The notes beneath the pieces were generated by a model. The model made no database searches and was not told the DNA's origin. It saw only the letters and a program-made list of their open reading frames with translations. A stretch of DNA of 64,000 nt, from NCBI RefSeq assembly GCF_014638275.1, contig NZ_BMFJ01000001.1:1104338-1168337 (forward strand), in the 5' to 3' direction. The position numbers and the translations under genes are program-made. Positions 53,116 through 61,751 of the stretch are shown here, in pieces (position 1 is the stretch's first letter; each line of letters opens with the position of its first letter). This DNA comes from Primorskyibacter flagellatus (GTDB lineage: Bacteria; Pseudomonadota; Alphaproteobacteria; Rhodobacterales; Rhodobacteraceae).

Positions 53116-54093
53116 ATGCAAATAGCCGGAACGATCCTGTCGCGCCTCTTCAAGGCGGCGATCACACTGCTCGCCATCGCGATCCTGAACTTCTTCCTGG
53201 TGCATGCCGCACCGGGTGACCCGGCGACGGTGCTGGCGGGCGAAGCGGGGGCGGCGGACGAGCAGATGATCGCCGACCTCAAGGCACGCTTCGGGCTGGA
53301 CCAGCCCTTTCACATCCAGCTGGCCCGTTACGTCGGGAATATCGTGACGCTGGACCTCGGCTATTCCTTTCGGCAGGGGCAGCCGGTGCTGGACCTGATC
53401 CTCGACCGGCTTCCCGCGACACTGATCCTGACGCTGACCGCCTTCTGGATCTCCCTGCTCGCCGGGGTGGCGCTTGGCGTCGCGGCATCGGCGCGGGTCG
53501 GGAAGTTCACCGATACGCTTATCACCTCCGTTGCGCTGCTGTTTTACGCCACCCCGCTTTACTGGGCGGCGCTGATGGCCGTGCTCGTGTTCTCAGTGCA
53601 GCTCGGCTGGCTGCCGGGTTTCGGGTATGAGACCGTGGGCAGCGGGTTCTCCGGGCTGGCGCGGGCCTGGGACATCCTGAAACACCTGATCCTGCCGGCG
53701 CTGACGCTCGGGCTGTTCTTCATGGCGGTCTACATGCGGATGACGCGGGCCTCCATGCTGGAGGTGGCTCAGCAGGACTTCGTGAAGACCGCGCGGGCCA
53801 AGGGGCTGGCCCCGGCCACGATCCGGAGACGGCATATCCTGCGGAACGCGCTGCTGCCCGTCGTCACGCTGGCGGGTCTGCAGGCGGGACAACTGGTCGG
53901 CGGCGCGGTGCTGACGGAAACCGTCTTCGCCTGGCCCGGCATCGGGCGGCTGATGTTCGAGAGCCTCGCCGCGCGGGACTACAACACAATCCTCGGGGTC
54001 TTCCTCGTCTCCGCCGCCATGGTGATCGTGTTCAACATCCTGACCGACATCGTCTACCGGCTGATCGACCCGCGTATCGGACACAAGGCCTGA
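53116..54093 (+). CDS. Dipeptide/opine-type ABC transporter permease, DppB-like
   Basis: Inner-membrane subunit of 325 residues with about six transmembrane helices. The N-terminal 'FKAAITLLAIAILNFFLVHAAPGDPA' and the EAA loop 'TARAKGLAPATIRRRHILRNALLPVVTLAGLQ' identify the DppB branch. It follows the binding protein gene after a structured 235-bp spacer and is 3 bp before the second permease gene. The ribosome binding site is weak. Confidence 0.93.
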   Translation: MQIAGTILSRLFKAAITLLAIAILNFFLVHAAPGDPATVLAGEAGAADEQMIADLKARFGLDQPFHIQLARYVGNIVTLDLGYSFRQGQPVLDLILDRLPATLILTLTAFWISLLAGVALGVAASARVGKFTDTLITSVALLFYATPLYWAALMAVLVFSVQLGWLPGFGYETVGSGFSGLARAWDILKHLILPALTLGLFFMAVYMRMTRASMLEVAQQDFVKTARAKGLAPATIRRRHILRNALLPVVTLAGLQAGQLVGGAVLTETVFAWPGIGRLMFESLAARDYNTILGVFLVSAAMVIVFNILTDIVYRLIDPRIGHKA

Positions 54094-54096
54094 CTC

Positions 54097-54933
54097 ATGA
54101 CACTCTGGAAACGCTTCCTCTCCAACCGCGGCTCCCTTCTCGGGCTGGCCATCCTGATCGCGGTGATCGCCGTCGCGCTGCTGGCTCCGGTAATGTTCCC
54201 GCGCGGGCCCTGGGCAATGGTGCAGCGGCCCTTCCTTGTCCCGTTCACGAACGAGGACCTTCCGCTCGGCACCGACACGCTTGGCCGTGACGTGCTCGCC
54301 GGGCTTGTCTATGGCGCGCGGGTGTCGCTGCTGGTCGGGCTCGTGTCGACCGTTATGGCGCTGCTGATCGGCGTGCCTCTGGGTGCCCTCGCCGGGTTCT
54401 ACGGCAAATGGGTGGACGAGGGCGCGATGCGGTTCACCGAGTTCTTCCAGACCATTCCCAACTTCGCGCTCGCCATCGTGCTGGTGGCGATCCTCGAACC
54501 GACGCTGACCTCGATCACCATCGCCATCGCCATCGTGTCGTGGCCCCCGGTCGCGCGTCTGGTCCGAGCCGAGGTGATGTCGGTCACCAAGCGCGAATAT
54601 GTCGACGCGGCCCGGCTGGCGGGGCTGTCGAACATGCATATTCTGGTGCGGCAGGTGCTGCCGAACACCGTCTCGCCCATAATCGTCATGGCCTCGCTCA
54701 TGGTGGCGACGGCGATCCTGTTGGAAAGTTCCCTGTCGTTCCTCGGCCTCGGCGATCCGAACATCATGTCCTGGGGCTTCCAGATCGGCGCGGCGCGGAC
54801 GGTGATCCGGTCGGCCTGGTGGCTGTCGTTCTTTCCGGGCGTGGCGATCGTGCTGACGGTGCTGGCGCTGAACCTGATCGGAGAGGGGCTGAACGATGCG
54901 CTGAACCCCCATCTGGCGCGAAAGGGGCGGTGA
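54097..54933 (+). CDS. Dipeptide/opine-type ABC transporter permease, DppC-like
   Basis: Second permease subunit, 278 residues, about five to six helices. 'LPLGTDTLGRDVLAGLVYGARVSL' near the N-terminus and the EAA loop 'AARLAGLSNMHILVRQVLPNTVSPI' are DppC signatures. Its stop overlaps the ATPase start by one base (TGATG). Confidence 0.93.
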   Translation: MTLWKRFLSNRGSLLGLAILIAVIAVALLAPVMFPRGPWAMVQRPFLVPFTNEDLPLGTDTLGRDVLAGLVYGARVSLLVGLVSTVMALLIGVPLGALAGFYGKWVDEGAMRFTEFFQTIPNFALAIVLVAILEPTLTSITIAIAIVSWPPVARLVRAEVMSVTKREYVDAARLAGLSNMHILVRQVLPNTVSPIIVMASLMVATAILLESSLSFLGLGDPNIMSWGFQIGAARTVIRSAWWLSFFPGVAIVLTVLALNLIGEGLNDALNPHLARKGR

Positions 54934-56540
54934 TGAGCGTTCTTGCGATCAACGAACTGAACATCGCCCTGCCCCGTGGCGCGGACCGGGACTTTGCCGT
55001 CAAGGACTGCACCTACGAGATCGGGTCCGGAGAAATCCTCTGCGTCGTCGGTGAATCCGGGTCGGGCAAGTCGATGACGGCGAACGCGATCATGGGCCTG
55101 CTGCCCGAGGGCGTGACCGTCGCGAAGGGCACTGCGCAATTCGGTGGACAAGACATCCTGCGCATCAGCGAGACCCAGCAGCGGGCCCTGCGCGGCGAGA
55201 AGATCGCGATGATCTTTCAGGAACCAATGACCGCACTCAACCCCCTGATGCGGATCGGCGATCAGATCGCCGAGGTGTTCGAGGCGCACAACCGTCACCG
55301 CCCCGCCGAGCGACGCGAGAAAGCGTTGGCACTGATCCGGGAGGTCCAGCTTCCCGATCCGGAAAAGATCATCCGCGCCTATCCGTTCCAGCTGTCCGGC
55401 GGGCAGCGGCAGCGGGCGATGATCGCCATGGCTCTGGCCTTGGAGCCGGAACTGCTGATCGCCGACGAACCGACAACCGCGCTCGACGTGACGACGCAGG
55501 CACAGATCCTCAGACTGATCCTTGATCTGCGCGAGCGGCGGGGCATGGCGGTCATGTTCATCACCCATGATTTCGGCGTTGTGGCCGAGATCGCGGACCG
55601 GGTCATCGTCATGCGCTATGGCGAGATCGTCGAACGCGGCACGGCGAAGGAGGTGCTGGAGACCCCGCAGCACGACTACACCAAACGGCTGCTGGAGGCG
55701 ATCCCCTCGGGACTGGTCGCGCAGTCGGTTGAGGTCGCGAAGGCCCCGGCGCTGGAGATCCGGAACCTTGCCAAGACCTACAAGACCGGCGGCGGCCTGT
55801 TCCGCGAAAAGCGGGAGGTGCGGGCCATCGACAACGTCTCTCTCACCATCGCGCGGGGCGAGGTGCTGGGGCTGGTCGGGGAATCCGGGTCGGGCAAGTC
55901 GACGCTTGGCCGCGCGGTGGTTCGGCTGGTGACGCCGGATTCCGGTGAGGTGGTGGTCGGCGGCACCGACATGGCCGCCTTGACCGATGCCGAATTGCGC
56001 AAGGCCCGTCACAAGGTGCAGATGGTGTTTCAGGACCCCTACGCCTCGCTCAACCCGCGGCACCGGATCATGCGGGCCCTGACGGACGGGCCGATTGCCA
56101 AGGGTGTCGCGAAGACACAGGCACGGGCGCGGGCGAAGGAACTGATGGAGACCGTTGGCCTTGGCGCGGATGCCGTGGACCGCTATCCGCACGAGTTTTC
56201 CGGCGGGCAGCGGCAGCGCATCGGGATCGCCCGTGCGCTGGCCATGGACCCGGAGCTTATCATCGCGGACGAGGCGGTCTCGGCGCTTGACGTGTCCATT
56301 CAGGCGCAGGTGCTGGACCTGCTGCGTGACCTGCGCACGCGGTTCGACCTGTCGATCCTGTTCATCACCCATGACCTGAGGGTCGCCGCGCAGCTTTGTG
56401 ACCGGATCGCGGTGATGCAGAAGGGCAAGCTGGTGGAGATCGGGCCGGTTTCGGAGGTCTTCCTGAACCCGCAGCACGACTACACGCGCACGCTTCTCGC
56501 GGCGGTGCCCGGCGGGGGCTGGGGACAGGCGGCGGAATGA
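54933..56540 (+). CDS. Fused ABC transporter ATP-binding protein, DppD-DppF type
   Basis: Two ATPase domains on one 535-residue chain, energising the DppBC-like permeases. Domain 1 (about 1-260) has Walker A GESGSGKS, signature '[14 protein letters not shown]' and Walker B '[12 protein letters not shown]'. Domain 2 (about 270-535) has GESGSGKS, '[14 protein letters not shown]' and '[12 protein letters not shown]', in which the usual Asp-Glu-Pro reads Asp-Glu-Ala. Domain 1 ends with an oligopeptide-type '[10 protein letters not shown]' tail. The fusion is common in this subgroup. Confidence 0.93.
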   Translation: MSVLAINELNIALPRGADRDFAVKDCTYEIGSGEILCVVGESGSGKSMTANAIMGLLPEGVTVAKGTAQFGGQDILRISETQQRALRGEKIAMIFQEPMTALNPLMRIGDQIAEVFEAHNRHRPAERREKALALIREVQLPDPEKIIRAYPFQLSGGQRQRAMIAMALALEPELLIADEPTTALDVTTQAQILRLILDLRERRGMAVMFITHDFGVVAEIADRVIVMRYGEIVERGTAKEVLETPQHDYTKRLLEAIPSGLVAQSVEVAKAPALEIRNLAKTYKTGGGLFREKREVRAIDNVSLTIARGEVLGLVGESGSGKSTLGRAVVRLVTPDSGEVVVGGTDMAALTDAELRKARHKVQMVFQDPYASLNPRHRIMRALTDGPIAKGVAKTQARARAKELMETVGLGADAVDRYPHEFSGGQRQRIGIARALAMDPELIIADEAVSALDVSIQAQVLDLLRDLRTRFDLSILFITHDLRVAAQLCDRIAVMQKGKLVEIGPVSEVFLNPQHDYTRTLLAAVPGGGWGQAAE

Positions 56541-57439
56541 GACGCGTGACCGGCGTCGCCACCTGCACCGTACTGGACATGATGCACTTTTTCGCGCGGC
56601 CCTTCGCGGAGCTTGCGCCGGAGATCGAGTTGCTGACGCCCGATCAGGTGACGGACCCGGAGGCGGTGGCTTTCGTGCTGACATTCAAGCCGGCGGATGA
56701 CGCGTTTGCGCCCTACCCCAACCTTCACGCGGTGTTTTCGGTCGGCGCGGGGGTCGACGCGATCCTCGACTGCCCTTCCCTCCCCGATGTGCCGGTGTTT
56801 CGGGTCGAGGATCCTGATCAGGCGCTTCAGATGGCCGGTTTCGCGGCCTTCCACGTGCTCTGGCATCACCGCAGGATGGGCGATTTCCTGAACGCCCAGT
56901 CAAAGGGTGAATGGGCGCGGCGGGTCGGGGATCAGAGCCCGACGCTGCGGCGGATCGGGGTCATGGGCTTCGGGATGATGGGGCAGGCCATCGCGCAGGC
57001 GCTTGTTGCGCTTGGCTATCCGGTGACGGTGCTGTCCCGCTCCCTCCCCGCCGATCCGCTGCCCGGCGTGATGCACATGACGACCGCGGCGATTGGCGAT
57101 TTCCTCGCCGGGACCGACATCCTGATCAACGTGCTTCCCCTGACGCCCGAGACGACAGGCATTCTGAATGCCGATACCTTCGCGCGGCTCCCGAAGGGCG
57201 CGGCGCTGATCCAGATCGGGCGCGGCGGGCATCTGGTCGAGGGCGACTTGATGGCGGCGCTGGACTCAGGACAGCTGTCCGGCGCGTCCCTCGACGTGTT
57301 CGAAACGGAGCCGCTTCCCAAGGACAGCCCGCTCTGGTCGCATCCGCAGGTGTTCGTCACCCCGCACGTCGCCAGTACGCCGATGCATTCGGCCGTGGTG
57401 GCCAACGTGCAGCGCGGACTGGCTTCGCTAGATCTTTGA
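56537..57439 (+). CDS. D-isomer-specific 2-hydroxyacid dehydrogenase, GhrA-like
   Basis: NAD(P)H-dependent reductase of 2-keto acids such as glyoxylate and hydroxypyruvate, 300 residues. The Rossmann motif is 'GVMGFGMMGQAIA' (GxGxxG), the substrate arginine is in 'IQIGRGGHLVEGDL', the glutamate in 'LDVFETEPLPKDSPLW' and the catalytic histidine in 'VTPHVAS'. It overlaps the ATPase by 4 bp, so it belongs to the importer operon and probably acts on a product of the imported substrate. The 3' end overlaps the convergent creatininase gene by 12 bp. Confidence 0.92.
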   Translation: MRRVTGVATCTVLDMMHFFARPFAELAPEIELLTPDQVTDPEAVAFVLTFKPADDAFAPYPNLHAVFSVGAGVDAILDCPSLPDVPVFRVEDPDQALQMAGFAAFHVLWHHRRMGDFLNAQSKGEWARRVGDQSPTLRRIGVMGFGMMGQAIAQALVALGYPVTVLSRSLPADPLPGVMHMTTAAIGDFLAGTDILINVLPLTPETTGILNADTFARLPKGAALIQIGRGGHLVEGDLMAALDSGQLSGASLDVFETEPLPKDSPLWSHPQVFVTPHVASTPMHSAVVANVQRGLASLDL

Positions 57440-58210
57440 GGGCGCGGTCGGCAGCGGCATCCCCTCAACGTCCCGCAGCATCCCGATAAACCCCGCCACC
57501 TGATGTGCCGCCGTCGCGCGGCCCTTCTCGGCGGTGCCGAGAGAGGCATCGCCAACCGTGCCATCGGCGTTCAGATCCGAGGCGATCCATCCCCGGCTGA
57601 CCGGTCCGGTCGGCGGGATCGGCGAGGTCTCGGCTGCGGATCGGAAGTTCTTCGCCTTGCTCATGTCGACCGTCTCGGGGTTGAAGGCGAGCATGAGGGA
57701 GGTTTCGACGTCCCCGCCATGGATGCCGTACTTACGCTCATGCTCCGTATACATCCCCTCCGGTTGGCCGAAATTGCCCCACTGGCATTTGACGGCGAGC
57801 ATCCCCGCCTCCACCCGCAGTTCGCGCGAGAGGATCGAGATCAGGTCGAGGTTGCCGCCATGGCTGTTGGCGATGACGATCTTGCGGATGCCGGCGCGGG
57901 CGACGGACAGTCCGATTTCCGTCCAGGCGGCGAGCGCGGTGGCGGCGGACAGGGTCAGAGTACCCTTCGCCCAGAGATGTTCGTTCGACTTGCCGACCGC
58001 CATGACCGGCAGGATGCGGATGTCGAGGTCGTCGGGGCACATCTCCCTCAGCTTGGCCAGCATGCCTTCGGCGATCAGCGTGTCGGTCCCGACCGGCAGG
58101 TGCGGCCCGTGCTGTTCAACCGCCGCCGTCGGCAGGATGGCGATGGTGGTCATAGGGTCGATCGCGTCGAACTCCGGTGCGCGATAGCTGGTCCAGTCGT
58201 GTCGGGTCAT
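57428..58210 (-). CDS. Creatininase family amidohydrolase
   Basis: Metal-dependent amidohydrolase of 260 residues with the ligands in 'VEQHGPHLPVGTDT', 'IANSHGGNLDLI' and 'GIHGGDVETSLML', the creatininase-fold set. Relatives open cyclic amides (creatinine) or hydrolyse formamides such as FAPy in riboflavin-type pathways. It is the last gene of a minus-strand operon that also has an oxygenase and a cytosine-deaminase-like enzyme, which suggests action on a nitrogen ring intermediate. Its start overlaps the oxygenase stop by 4 bp. Confidence 0.9.
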   Translation of the reverse strand: MTRHDWTSYRAPEFDAIDPMTTIAILPTAAVEQHGPHLPVGTDTLIAEGMLAKLREMCPDDLDIRILPVMAVGKSNEHLWAKGTLTLSAATALAAWTEIGLSVARAGIRKIVIANSHGGNLDLISILSRELRVEAGMLAVKCQWGNFGQPEGMYTEHERKYGIHGGDVETSLMLAFNPETVDMSKAKNFRSAAETSPIPPTGPVSRGWIASDLNADGTVGDASLGTAEKGRATAAHQVAGFIGMLRDVEGMPLPTAPSKI

Positions 58211-59124
58211 AGCGGATCCGGTTTGTAGGTCGCGTCAAGGCGCGAGCGGAGGTAGTCTGCGCCGGTGATCTCAGGGTATTTCGGCTCTCCGGTACCGGGA
58301 AGCGCGGCGATCACCGACTCCGGGTTGGGGTCGAGGAAAAAGGCGATACTGCGCCGCTTGCGCCTCGGCGGCAGGACGCGGTGAGGGGTGGAGACGTAGG
58401 TGTCGTTGCTCCACCGCATCAAGCAGTCGCCGATGTTCACCACGAAGGCCCCGGGGACATGGGGCACATCGGTCCAGTCGCCGCCGCGCGGGCGCACCTG
58501 CAGCCCCGGCTCCCCGTCCGTCATCAGCAGAGTGAGCGATCCGTAATCGGTATGAGCACCCGCCCCGATCTCTCCGTCCGCGCCGGTGGCTTCGGGATAG
58601 GAGAGGATGCGCAGCGTCGCCATGGGTTCGGTGAAGTGCTGGACGAAGTAGTCCGCAGGCAGGCGCAGATCCATCGCGATGGCATCGTGCAGCCGGACGC
58701 CAAGCCCGTGAACGGAGCGATAATAGGCCAGCAGCGTATCGCGGAACCCCGGCAGGTCGGGCCAGACGTTCACACCCCGGAACGGCTCTCCGGCCAATAC
58801 GCGGGGGTCTTCGGGGGAAAGGTCGTAGCCCACGTTGAACGCCTCTTTCCGGTCGGTCTGGACGGAAGTGTCGTCAAGGCTCTCGGTTCCCATCTGCGCC
58901 CAGCCCCGATTGTGCGGGTTGTTCGAGATGGAGAGCGGTTGCTTGAGGTCGGACGGTAGCGAAAAGAACGTGTCGGCGTGGGCAAAGACACCGGCGACCA
59001 GGTCTTCCGGCACCGGGTGGTCGGCCAGCAGGAAGAAGCCGGTTTCCCGGCAGGCGGTGCCAAGCGCCTCGGAAAAGGCTTTCGGGTCCGAGGTCAGCTG
59101 CGCATAGCTCAGAACGGGGATCAT
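58207..59124 (-). CDS. Isopenicillin N synthase-like 2-oxoglutarate/Fe(II) dioxygenase
   Basis: Non-haem iron oxygenase of 305 residues. The facial triad is seen in 'GAHTDYGSLTLL' (H and D) and 'VSTPHRVLPP' (H), with the 2-oxoglutarate arginine in 'RRSIAFFLDPN'. The N-terminal 'RETGFFLLADHPVP' is the family's DIOX_N segment. Such enzymes hydroxylate or demethylate small molecules. It overlaps both neighbours by 4 bp (ATGA), so it is firmly part of the operon. Confidence 0.9.
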   Translation of the reverse strand: MIPVLSYAQLTSDPKAFSEALGTACRETGFFLLADHPVPEDLVAGVFAHADTFFSLPSDLKQPLSISNNPHNRGWAQMGTESLDDTSVQTDRKEAFNVGYDLSPEDPRVLAGEPFRGVNVWPDLPGFRDTLLAYYRSVHGLGVRLHDAIAMDLRLPADYFVQHFTEPMATLRILSYPEATGADGEIGAGAHTDYGSLTLLMTDGEPGLQVRPRGGDWTDVPHVPGAFVVNIGDCLMRWSNDTYVSTPHRVLPPRRKRRSIAFFLDPNPESVIAALPGTGEPKYPEITGADYLRSRLDATYKPDPL

Positions 59125-59747
59125 GCGGTGACCTCCTCTCGTACGGTCTGGCCAGCGAGGAAGCGGTCCATTTCCTTGGCCACCCGGCGCAGGTGCTTCT
59201 CACGGCTGGCGTCCGATGAACTGTCCATCAGGTAGTGCGCCGCGAAGGCCGTCCGGCAGCGTCGCGCGCACAGCAGCCGCACCCCGCGCATCAGCGTCCG
59301 GCGTCCCGGCGCACCGATCACGCGGGTCAGCCACCACGACGCGCCGCAGGTGGTGAAGACGCCGAGCCGGTTGATGTGGGTCAGTCCGCGCCCGATGGTC
59401 TCTCCCTCCGCCTGCGGCATGTGGAAGGCGACGCCGGGCAGAAGCACCCGGTCGAGCCAGCCCTTGAGCATCGCGGGCAGTCCATACCACCAGGTCGGAT
59501 AGATGAAGATCAACGTGTCGCACCATTCCAGCGCGTCCACATGCGGGACCAGGGCCTTCCGGTTGATGTCCGGCTCCAGATAGTCGGTATGTTCCTGCGC
59601 GGACAGCACCGGATCGAAACCCTCTGCGTAGAGGTCGAAGAGGCGGACCTCCGCCCCCGCCGCGTCCAGCTTGGCCAGCACGCCGTCGCGCACGGCGGCG
59701 GTAAAGCTGCCTTCCCGGGGATGGGCATATACAACGAGCGCCTTCAC
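59121..59747 (-). CDS. Flavodoxin-fold NAD(P)H-dependent oxidoreductase (copy 2)
   Basis: FMN-dependent reductase of the NQO1/KefF type, 208 residues. Typical segments are 'VVYAHPREGSFTAAV', 'YPTWWYGLPAMLKGWLDRVLLPGVAF' and 'THINRLGVFTTCGAS'. The GTG start at 59747 overlaps the stop of the preceding paralogue (GTGA); an upstream start would read through that gene. It may supply reduced flavin or reduce a quinone or ring intermediate in the pathway. Confidence 0.87.
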   Translation of the reverse strand: MKALVVYAHPREGSFTAAVRDGVLAKLDAAGAEVRLFDLYAEGFDPVLSAQEHTDYLEPDINRKALVPHVDALEWCDTLIFIYPTWWYGLPAMLKGWLDRVLLPGVAFHMPQAEGETIGRGLTHINRLGVFTTCGASWWLTRVIGAPGRRTLMRGVRLLCARRCRTAFAAHYLMDSSSDASREKHLRRVAKEMDRFLAGQTVREEVTA

Positions 59748-60328
59748 AGCGTCTCCATCTCGCGCTTGACGCGGGCGAGATGCGCGGTCAGCTGCGGTTC
59801 CTTGTTGTTGTTCATGTCGTAGAGCGCGATGTAACGGGTCTTGTCGGGGCGGCAGACGTGCCAGACCGCCCGGGTGACGCATTTCCGGGGCGGATCGCCG
59901 ACAAGGAACGCGCGGGACCACCGTCCGCCGTAGGTGGTGCAGGCCGCCAGTTTGCGGATGTTCTTCAGGTTGGGGACCACATGCCCCGCATCGTCCATGG
60001 CGAAGGAGACGCCGGGCAGGAAGACACGGTCGAGGAAGCCTTTCAGGATGGCGGGATAGCCGAAATTCCAGACCGGGAAGACCATGATCAGCGCCTCGGC
60101 CCTGCGGAGCCGGTCGACATAGCCCGCAACCGGTTCGATATTGCCCGGCTGGTCGTGGTAGGTGCGGCGTTCGTGTTCGGTCAGGACCGGACTGAACCCC
60201 TCCGCGTTCAGGTCGCAGTCGTCGACCTCCCACCCCCGCGCGGTGAGGGTGTCGACCACGGTGCGATGCACGGCCGCGTTGAAGCTGTCCGGAACGGGAT
60301 GGGCATATAGGACGAGGGCGCGGGTCAT
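59744..60328 (-). CDS. Flavodoxin-fold NAD(P)H-dependent oxidoreductase (copy 1)
   Basis: Paralogue of the next gene, 194 residues, with 'VLYAHPVPDSFNAAV', 'FPVWNFGYPAILKGFLDRVFLPGVSF' and 'LKNIRKLAACTTYGGRW'. The shared motif order shows a tandem duplication, but the C-termini differ, so the partners may have different substrates or form a heterodimer. It follows the FAD-dependent oxidoreductase by 22 bp, the longest gap within this operon. Confidence 0.87.
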   Translation of the reverse strand: MTRALVLYAHPVPDSFNAAVHRTVVDTLTARGWEVDDCDLNAEGFSPVLTEHERRTYHDQPGNIEPVAGYVDRLRRAEALIMVFPVWNFGYPAILKGFLDRVFLPGVSFAMDDAGHVVPNLKNIRKLAACTTYGGRWSRAFLVGDPPRKCVTRAVWHVCRPDKTRYIALYDMNNNKEPQLTAHLARVKREMETL

Positions 60329-60350
60329 GGGGCGATCCTGCGTAGGATTG

Positions 60351-61751
60351 TCATTCCGCCGCCCTCATACCCGGATAGGCATACATCTCCCTGTAGCCGA
60401 AATCCGGGTCGTCCCAGGCGATCATCTTGCCGGGGTTGAGCAGGCCCTTGGGATCGGCCTCTTTCTTGAAGTTCAGCTGCGTGGCGTCGACGGTCTGCCG
60501 CCCGCCTTCCTCGAGCGTGTAGCGGTGCGGGTTGAAGATCATCGCGCCGGCCTCTTCATGCAGGTGGATGATCTCGTTCAGGCGTTCTTCGGTGGTGAAC
60601 TTGACGAGCGACAGGCCCGCGAAGGCGACCTTGCCGCCCATGCGGAGCGCTTCGAGATGCTGCATGACCTCACCTCCCGGGAACATGGCGCGGATCCTCT
60701 CGATCAGCGCGCGGTGGTCCGGGAAGGCGTAGCGCACCTGAAGATAGGTGATGGACGGGTCGACCTTGAGCGCCCTGAGCGTCGTGTGGTTCCAGCCGTA
60801 TTCAAAGACGCGCCCAGGCGCGCGCGGCCAGTCGTGATCGTCTGAGCGATAGATCATCCGCGCCTCGGGCCGCCGCGCGAGGAAAGTCAGGAAACCATCC
60901 ATGGAATGCGGTGCGACCATCAGGCCGATCAGGTTGGTGCCCTCCTCCACATGCGGCTTCACGCGCTGGAAATAGGCGTGGGCAATGGGGTTTTCGTAAA
61001 CGGAGGCGAGTTTCAGCAGGATGCCGTCGTTGTTGGCGAGGTCATCGGCAAAGGCGACGGCTTCGGAGAAGGTGTCGGTGGCGACGAAGACCTCCGTCCA
61101 GTCGTAGGCGGGCGCGAGAGGAAGTTCGAGTTCGGTGATGATCCCGTTGGTGCCGTAGGCGTGGGAGACGCGGGCAAGCTCCTCACCCCGGAATTCGAGA
61201 ATGCGCGGTTCGGCCTCCATCGTCACGACGCGCAGGCGGATGATGTTGCCGAGATCGCGGAGGGAGCCCCAGTGGACGGATCCGATGCCGCCGGATCCCC
61301 CGGCGATGAAACCGCCGACAGTCGCGGTGTCCCAGGTTGAGGAGAACATTCGGATCTCCTGCCCCTGTTCGTTGCAGGCCTCGTCGAGCTCACGTAGCAG
61401 AACGCCCGGTTCCGTCACCACACGTCCGGGATGTATCTCCTTGACCTTGTTCATGTTCCTCAGGTGCATGACGCAACCGCCGGCGAGCGGCATCGCCTGA
61501 CCGTAGTTGCCTGTCCCGGCACCCCGCGTGGTCACGGGGACGTCGTGCTGGTAGCAGACCTTCAGCACCTCGATTACCTCGGCCTCCGTCTTCGGACGGA
61601 CGACGAAATCCGCGAGGACGTGGTCGAGCCGGTCTTTCAGCACGGGTGAATACCAGAAGAAATCGCGGCTGGCGGACTTGATCGCGGCTTCCCTCTCCTC
61701 AAGGTCAAGATGGGCAAGAGCGGCCTTGGCGGCGGCGATATTGGCGGTCAT
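60351..61751 (-). CDS. FAD-binding oxidoreductase, FAD_binding_4 type
   Basis: Flavoenzyme of 466 residues in the vanillyl-alcohol oxidase/glycolate oxidase superfamily. 'VTTRGAGTGNYGQAMPLAGG' is the FAD pyrophosphate loop, with 'STWDTATVGGFIAGGSGGIGS' and a C-terminal 'ADPKGLLNPGKMI' tail. The ATG at 61751 overlaps the preceding gene by 4 bp. Members oxidise alcohols, hydroxy acids or amines. It would fit oxidation of an imported nitrogenous compound, but no substrate is known. Confidence 0.9.
   Translation of the reverse strand: MTANIAAAKAALAHLDLEEREAAIKSASRDFFWYSPVLKDRLDHVLADFVVRPKTEAEVIEVLKVCYQHDVPVTTRGAGTGNYGQAMPLAGGCVMHLRNMNKVKEIHPGRVVTEPGVLLRELDEACNEQGQEIRMFSSTWDTATVGGFIAGGSGGIGSVHWGSLRDLGNIIRLRVVTMEAEPRILEFRGEELARVSHAYGTNGIITELELPLAPAYDWTEVFVATDTFSEAVAFADDLANNDGILLKLASVYENPIAHAYFQRVKPHVEEGTNLIGLMVAPHSMDGFLTFLARRPEARMIYRSDDHDWPRAPGRVFEYGWNHTTLRALKVDPSITYLQVRYAFPDHRALIERIRAMFPGGEVMQHLEALRMGGKVAFAGLSLVKFTTEERLNEIIHLHEEAGAMIFNPHRYTLEEGGRQTVDATQLNFKKEADPKGLLNPGKMIAWDDPDFGYREMYAYPGMRAAE

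Noticed and set aside
51261..53282. 673-codon open frame on the minus strand
   Set aside because: Antisense to the periplasmic binding protein, which has a signal peptide and family motifs. The frame also runs through the structured spacer.
54399..56684. 761-codon open frame on the minus strand
   Set aside because: Antisense to the fused ATPase with intact Walker and signature motifs; composition is Arg/His-rich shadow sequence.
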